A stretch of DNA of 62,291 nucleotides from a virus: the IMG/VR virus record IMGVR_UViG_3300036823_000041, positions 1-62,291 of that record; one strand, 5' to 3'. Of the stretch, positions 57,722-62,291 are shown piece after piece (the first letter of the stretch is position 1; every line of letters starts with the position of its first letter). The notes under the pieces are model-generated. The model made no database searches. It saw only the letters and a list, made by a program, of their open reading frames with translations, and was not told where the DNA came from. The position numbers were made by a program, and so were the translations under genes.

Positions 57722-58228
57722 ATGGGCTTCCGCGACTGGTTTGTGACGGCAGCGCATCATCGCGAAGTCTGCGCGCTCTACGAGCAGCGCCTGGTCGTCG
57801 CCGCAGATATGGCGACGCGGGCCGAGGAGCGCGCAGCTCGCGAAGTCGAGATCCGGCAGGAGCTCGAGAAGAAGCTCGTCGACAGCCTGTTCGCGAAGCC
57901 GGAGAAGGTCGAGCAACGTCCGCGGCTGAAGCCGTCCGAGAAAACGGAGCGGGTCCAGGTTCCGCTCTCGCTCGACGATCCTGCCTCCATCATCCGCCAG
58001 GCCGTCAAGGAAGTAGGCGGCCGCAATGGCAATGCAGTCGCGGCCAGGGCGCAACGCATCATGGACAACCTCAACCGCGGCCGCACACAAACCCGCACCG
58101 CCGTGCTCAAGATGCCCGAGCGCGCCGAGGCGATGAGAATCATCGAGGACGCGACCAGGGAAGCCGAGGCCGAGGCCTACCAGCGGTCGGTCGACGCAGC
58201 CGCAGCCGCGCGCGAAGCAGCAAGCTAG
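57722..58228 (+). CDS. Hypothetical helical protein, head region
   Basis: 168 residues with GAGGAGCGGC-ATG. Long charged helices (ATRAEERAAREVEIRQELEK) and an Ala/Glu-rich C-terminus (AEAEAYQRSVDAAAAAREA). Likely virion or assembly protein preceding the portal; no family recognised. Confidence 0.55.
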   Translation: MGFRDWFVTAAHHREVCALYEQRLVVAADMATRAEERAAREVEIRQELEKKLVDSLFAKPEKVEQRPRLKPSEKTERVQVPLSLDDPASIIRQAVKEVGGRNGNAVAARAQRIMDNLNRGRTQTRTAVLKMPERAEAMRIIEDATREAEAEAYQRSVDAAAAAREAAS

Positions 58229-58240
58229 AAGGGGTAAGGA

Positions 58241-60787
58241 TTGGCAGAGCCGACATCCATTTCGGTCGATACACCGGACCAGACCAAAGCCATCGTCCGC
58301 ATCGACCCGCAAGCCGCCGGGCTCGAGCAGACCGCCTCCGACGACCCGACGCCATTTGCGCCGGCCACGCCGAAGTCTCAGGAGGACAAGGACGCGGTCG
58401 AGCGCATGTCGCAGCGCATCACCGACGCGCTGCGCGAAGTGCGCCGGCAGTTCCTCACCGCCGATTCGGCCGAGTACAACTCCTACCTTCGCCGCATCAC
58501 CCGCTGCTTTGAGACGTTCAAAAATAACCCGTACATTCTCTACAACGACACCACGGGCACGACCGACACCATCTCGCAGATCATGCGCTCGCAGAATGTC
58601 GATACGAGCGACCAGATCGACCTCTATCAGTACAACGACAACGTCTACCAGATGCTCGGCCTTACGCTCATTGCCGCGCTAGGCGAGGACATCCCGCGTT
58701 GCCGCTACCAGCCCACCGATGCCGAGAACGAAGCCGACATCCTCATCGCCGAAAAGGCCTCGCTTATCCAGGCCGACAACGAGCGCAAGAACGGAGTCGC
58801 CGCTCTCCAGAAGAAGGAGCTCCTCTACTTCTGGTGCACCGGCTCGTATTTCAAGTACACGCGCAACGTCGTCGATGCGAACCGCGCCGGCGTAACCCGG
58901 CAGCCCGTCGTCGCGATGAAGCCGACCGAGACGGCTCCGGCCCGCTACATCTGCCCGGATTGCGGCGAGGCGACTCCCGAGGCCGACTTCAACCAGCGGC
59001 CAGGCTCGCCGATGGCGCTTGCCGGCGGCGATCAGGGCATGGGCCAGGGCGCGCCGGACGATCAGGGCATCCAGTGCCCGCAGTGCAACGCGCAGATGGG
59101 CGATGCGGACTGGCACGAGCCTTTCAATATGGACATGCCGCAGCGCGTCGGCGAAAAGGTCGTGCCCAACTCGATGTGCGCGATCGACGTTTATTGCGGC
59201 GCCTCGGTTCGGATCAATCCCAAGGCCGAGGATCTCTACGAATCGAAGTATCTGGATCTTTCCGGCGAGGTCGATGCCGGCACCGTGCGCGCCGCGTACC
59301 CGGATTTCTGGGATCAGATCGGCGGCAACAAGGGCGAGAACGCGGACCCGAGCGATCAGCAGGGCGTCACCGTGCGCCGGCGCATCGGCTCGCCATCCGG
59401 CACCGATACCGCCCTGAGTTCCACGCTCAATGGCACCTACTCGCGGTGCTGGCTGCAGCCGGAGGCGTTCAATATCCTCGATGACCGCGATCTCGCCGGC
59501 GACCTGCAGCGGCTCTTTCCCGAGGGTGCGAAGCTGGTTTTGTGGGGCGACACGCTGGTGCTCGATGCGGTGCCCGACAAGATGATGGACCACTGGACCC
59601 AGGCCCGCACCATCAAGGGGCTCGGCGCGTATCCGTTCGGCATCGGCGACGCGGCGCTCGACATCCAGGCGCGCATCAACAGCACCGCGAATACCATCCA
59701 CGCCTACATGGACCGCCTGGCATTCGGGACCATCCTGGCCGACGCGGAGCAGATCGACGTAGAGCGGCTGACCGACAAGGCCTTGCATCCGGGCAACTTT
59801 ACGGAGATTTACCGCAAAGACGAGAGCGGGATGCTGGACAAGCGGCTCGAGGACATCCTCTACCAGCCCGAGTTCCACATCGACTCCCATATTTTCCAGT
59901 ACCAGCCGCAGCTCATTCAGCTCGCCCAGGTCATTGCCGGCGTGCAGCCGCAGACCTTCGGCGGCTCGGACCCGAATGTCCAGACCGCGGCCGGGCAGGC
60001 GCAGATGCTTCGCCAGGCGATGGGCCGCATGAAGCTCTTTTGGGACCAGATCCGCGAGGAGCATGCCGCCGCCGCAGAAAACAGTGTTCGCTGCACCGTC
60101 CAGAACATGGACGCGCAAATGAAGATCGTCACCGAGGGCTCGAACCCGGACAGCTATCAGACCGTCGTGCTGCTCAAAAACCAACTCGTCGGCGACTTCA
60201 TGGCGTACCCGGAGACGGAAGAGGGCATGCCGGCCTCCTACGACGAGATGCGCGCGAACCTCATGCAACTGCTCGAGCAGGCGCAAAAGAGCCCGTTCCT
60301 CTCGGCCGTGCTCTCCGAGCCGGACACGATGAAGCTGGTCGCGCGCTACATCCTGCCCTACGGCGCGAAGATGCCGGGAGATGCCGAGCGCGCGCGCATC
60401 AAGACGGTCATCGGCCAACTCTCGAAGCAGGCACCCCGCCAGGTGCCGCCGCCGCCGCAACAGCCAGGGGCGCCGCCCGCGCCGCCGCAGTTCATCTCGT
60501 CGCAGGTACCGTCGCCCGATTACGACGACTACGGCATGATTGTGGAAATAGCGACGGAATGGCTGCAGGAAAACTGGCAGATTGCGCAGACGCCGGGCTT
60601 CATCAACGTGCTGCTCTACATGAAGGAAGCGAAGTCTCAGGCGACCTTGAATGCGATCAAGATGCAGCAACAGGCCGCCGCGGCGCTGCCCCCACCGCCT
60701 GCCGCCGGATCTGGCCCGAAGCCGCCGGGAGGGCCGCCGCCCGGCCTTCCCGCGGGCCATCCCCCAGGTCAGCAAGCTATCCAGTAG
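58241..60787 (+). CDS. Portal protein
   Basis: 848 residues from TTG 58241, preceded by GGGGTAAGGA. Podovirus portal features are seen: an N-terminal helix with YNSYLRRITRCFETFKNNPY, a wing with ELLYFWCTGSYFKYTRN, AYMDRLAFGTI and SGMLDKRLEDIL in the stem/clip region, and a helical C-terminal barrel ending in Pro/Gly/Gln repeats. Residues about 235-290 insert a four-Cys zinc ribbon (CPDCGEATP, CPQCNAQM) in the wing. The dodecamer is the DNA channel at the capsid vertex and partner of terminase. The C-terminal Pro-rich tail is unusually long. Confidence 0.8.
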   Translation: MAEPTSISVDTPDQTKAIVRIDPQAAGLEQTASDDPTPFAPATPKSQEDKDAVERMSQRITDALREVRRQFLTADSAEYNSYLRRITRCFETFKNNPYILYNDTTGTTDTISQIMRSQNVDTSDQIDLYQYNDNVYQMLGLTLIAALGEDIPRCRYQPTDAENEADILIAEKASLIQADNERKNGVAALQKKELLYFWCTGSYFKYTRNVVDANRAGVTRQPVVAMKPTETAPARYICPDCGEATPEADFNQRPGSPMALAGGDQGMGQGAPDDQGIQCPQCNAQMGDADWHEPFNMDMPQRVGEKVVPNSMCAIDVYCGASVRINPKAEDLYESKYLDLSGEVDAGTVRAAYPDFWDQIGGNKGENADPSDQQGVTVRRRIGSPSGTDTALSSTLNGTYSRCWLQPEAFNILDDRDLAGDLQRLFPEGAKLVLWGDTLVLDAVPDKMMDHWTQARTIKGLGAYPFGIGDAALDIQARINSTANTIHAYMDRLAFGTILADAEQIDVERLTDKALHPGNFTEIYRKDESGMLDKRLEDILYQPEFHIDSHIFQYQPQLIQLAQVIAGVQPQTFGGSDPNVQTAAGQAQMLRQAMGRMKLFWDQIREEHAAAAENSVRCTVQNMDAQMKIVTEGSNPDSYQTVVLLKNQLVGDFMAYPETEEGMPASYDEMRANLMQLLEQAQKSPFLSAVLSEPDTMKLVARYILPYGAKMPGDAERARIKTVIGQLSKQAPRQVPPPPQQPGAPPAPPQFISSQVPSPDYDDYGMIVEIATEWLQENWQIAQTPGFINVLLYMKEAKSQATLNAIKMQQQAAAALPPPPAAGSGPKPPGGPPPGLPAGHPPGQQAIQ

Positions 60788-60803
60788 TTGCAACACTTAC
60801 AGG

Positions 60804-60826
60804 GTTTTGTTATGAGTGGCCGCGAT
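60804..60826 (+). promoter_or_regulatory. Putative late promoter P5
   Basis: GTTTTGTTATGAG with TATGAG 60811-60816 and ten bases to ATG 60827; a GCC/GGC dyad follows. Slightly diverged from the other four (TTGTTATGAG). Confidence 0.55.
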
Positions 60827-62291
60827 ATGGCAACCCCTGTAGTCACTCCAGCCGCTCCGGCCGCAGCCTCCGCTGCAGGTCCGGCAGCCGCCGCCGCTCC
60901 CGCCGCCGCTCCTGCGACAACTGCCACGCCGGCAACTCCTGCGGTCGCCACCCCCGCGGTTGCGCCTGCGACTACGGCAACACCGGCGCCCGATAAATTC
61001 GAGGGCATGTCGACCGAGGAGCGCATCGCCGCGACTCTCAAGGACCGGCTCGAGTTCGACGACAAGGGAAATATCACGAATGCGGACGAGGCCGTCCAGC
61101 ATCCCGAGCAGGTCGAGGAAGCGAACAAGGTCGAGGAGCCGAAGCCGGGCGAACAGGTTGAGCAGACGGCCGAAGAGAAGGCCGAAGGCGCTGCGAAGGA
61201 AGGCACCGAAGATGGCGAGGATTACTATGCGCCGAACGAGGGCATCGCGGCCAAAGACCTCCGCGCAAAGATCGAAGCAGACCCGGCGCTCAAGTCAGCG
61301 ATTGACAAGAATCCCGAGCTGCGCAATCAAATTTTCGCGAATGCACGTCTGGCCGCGCGCATAGGCGAATACGAAACCATCTTCATGTCGCCGGCCGAGG
61401 CCGCAGTCGCCGCCGAGCGGCATGGCACCTACAGCATGCTCTCCGGCCTGCTCGGCTCGGTCGACTACGCGAAGCCGGAGACAGGCGACGCATTTGCCCG
61501 CGCGCTGATCGAGCAGACCTATCTGCGCGACGAAGACGGCAACGTACTCAAGAACGACAAGGGCGCGCCGAGAACGTCGGGCGCCGTCGGTCGATTCATC
61601 AAGGGTCGTTTCGCCGTGAAGCTCGGCGGCGAGCTCGACTCGCTGCAGAGCCAGCTCGAGGACGCGCAGCGGCGCGGCGATGACGACCAGATCGAAGAGA
61701 TTTCCCGCAACATGGAGCACGCGCAATGGGTCGCGGCGAGATTTGGATTGCGCCCGACCGCCGGGGCCGAGGAAGACTCATTGCCGGAGGAAGTGAAACG
61801 GGAGAAAGCCGCGATCGCAGAGCGCACCAAGGCGCTCGACGACCGCGAAACCGCAGCCCGACAACAGCAGGCGCAAGCCTTTGACGAAGCGGTAGAGGTC
61901 GGCACCCAGAAGGTATTCGATGCCGAGCTCGAGAAGTATCTGGCGAAAGCGAGCGGACTGGACGAGCACAACCGTGCCGTTACCATCCGCAATATCAAAG
62001 TCGCCCTCTCTGAAGCGATTGACGGCAACCAGTTTTATGCGGATGCCTACGATCGCATCATGAACGCCGCGCGCGTCAATGGATTCACGCCGAAGCTGCA
62101 GCAGAAGCTCATCACTCTAAACCTGGAGACGTTGAGAGAAGCACTGCGCAAAGGGGTTGCAAAACCGGCCGTCGAGGCTGCGGGCGCTCATGTGATCGCC
62201 AAGCAGGCCGAGGCCGACACCGCACAGGCCGCTCGTGAGAGCGCGAGCCGCGGAGATACGCGCACTGCGATGGGTGGAGTTCGACCCGCTG
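60827..62291 (+). CDS. Scaffold-like protein, 3' truncated by window edge
   Basis: 488 residues are visible from ATG 60827 (ATG 60812 is in frame) and the frame is still open at the edge. The first 60 residues are an Ala/Pro/Thr linker. A conserved-looking region (DKFEGMSTEERIAATLKDRL) and long charged helices (DSLQSQLEDAQRRGDDDQIE; EREKAAIAERTKALDDRETA) follow. Ala/Gln/Glu helix-rich composition directly after the portal gene matches head scaffolding proteins, which chaperone capsid assembly. The capsid gene would follow outside the window. Confidence 0.6.
   Translation, partial: MATPVVTPAAPAAASAAGPAAAAAPAAAPATTATPATPAVATPAVAPATTATPAPDKFEGMSTEERIAATLKDRLEFDDKGNITNADEAVQHPEQVEEANKVEEPKPGEQVEQTAEEKAEGAAKEGTEDGEDYYAPNEGIAAKDLRAKIEADPALKSAIDKNPELRNQIFANARLAARIGEYETIFMSPAEAAVAAERHGTYSMLSGLLGSVDYAKPETGDAFARALIEQTYLRDEDGNVLKNDKGAPRTSGAVGRFIKGRFAVKLGGELDSLQSQLEDAQRRGDDDQIEEISRNMEHAQWVAARFGLRPTAGAEEDSLPEEVKREKAAIAERTKALDDRETAARQQQAQAFDEAVEVGTQKVFDAELEKYLAKASGLDEHNRAVTIRNIKVALSEAIDGNQFYADAYDRIMNAARVNGFTPKLQQKLITLNLETLREALRKGVAKPAVEAAGAHVIAKQAEADTAQAARESASRGDTRTAMGGVRPA

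Noticed and set aside
58679-60796. Long minus-strand open frame (705 codons) opposite the portal gene
   Set aside because: Typical antisense composition; the portal frame has clear family features.
1-62291. tRNA genes, integrase, reverse transcriptase or diversity-generating repeats
   Set aside because: Scanning both strands by eye showed no T-loop-like cluster, recombinase motif or template/variable repeat pair; a program search would be needed to exclude them fully.

Overview
The window is a GC-rich segment of a tailed double-stranded DNA phage (Caudoviricetes). It is probably podovirus-like: a P22/T7-size portal, a scaffold-like protein, a terminase and a giant ejected polyvalent protein are present, and no tape-measure, tube or baseplate gene is visible. 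Both window ends lie inside genes (tail protein at the left, scaffold at the right), so this is an opened circular or permuted map. The major capsid and remaining tail genes would lie across the junction. Lipoboxes, Sec and Tat signals and a u-spanin-like lysis protein point to a diderm host. The many A-x-A-Q signal-peptide ends would fit Acidobacteriota or Proteobacteria, but the host cannot be fixed from the sequence. I saw no integrase, CI-type repressor, tRNA or DNA polymerase.

Layout. (1) 1-17808, rightward, late: tail and adhesin-like proteins, a GNAT enzyme, three virion or ejection-type proteins, a 3316-aa polyvalent protein, then terminase small subunit and a terminase large subunit split into separate ATPase and nuclease genes. 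It ends at a bidirectional terminator (17812-17856). (2) 17882-29892, leftward: a tightly overlapping DNA-processing operon with an SSAP-like protein, a Cas4/RecB-type Fe-S nuclease, an SbcC/Rad50-like ATPase, a HerA-like ATPase, two HNH nucleases, several small zinc-binding proteins and a ribbon-helix-helix regulator. (3) 29966-44945, rightward: a winged-helix protein, an HNH nuclease, a lambda-O-like initiator carrying an iteron plus AT-rich putative origin, a helicase-loader-like protein, then about 40 small accessory genes. These include a DNA methyltransferase, an ASCH protein, an Acb2/Tad1-like sponge candidate and several exported proteins. (4) 45053-54989: five large consecutive tailspike- or fibre-like proteins, four with clear Sec signal peptides. 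(5) 55018-57004: lysis cassette. (6) 57070-62291: head genes (portal, scaffold).

Two regulatory signals tie the map together. A 17-bp palindrome related to GTACACGGNCCGTGTAC occurs about seven times at starts of the leftward and rightward early units, three times overlapping or filling the 18-bp spacer of a -35/-10 pair; the ribbon-helix-helix protein at 28301-28495 is the obvious candidate ligand. A second motif, TTTTGGTATGAGT followed by a short dyad, occurs five times, only in front of late rightward genes. It looks like a phage late promoter that in three cases would give almost leaderless mRNAs.
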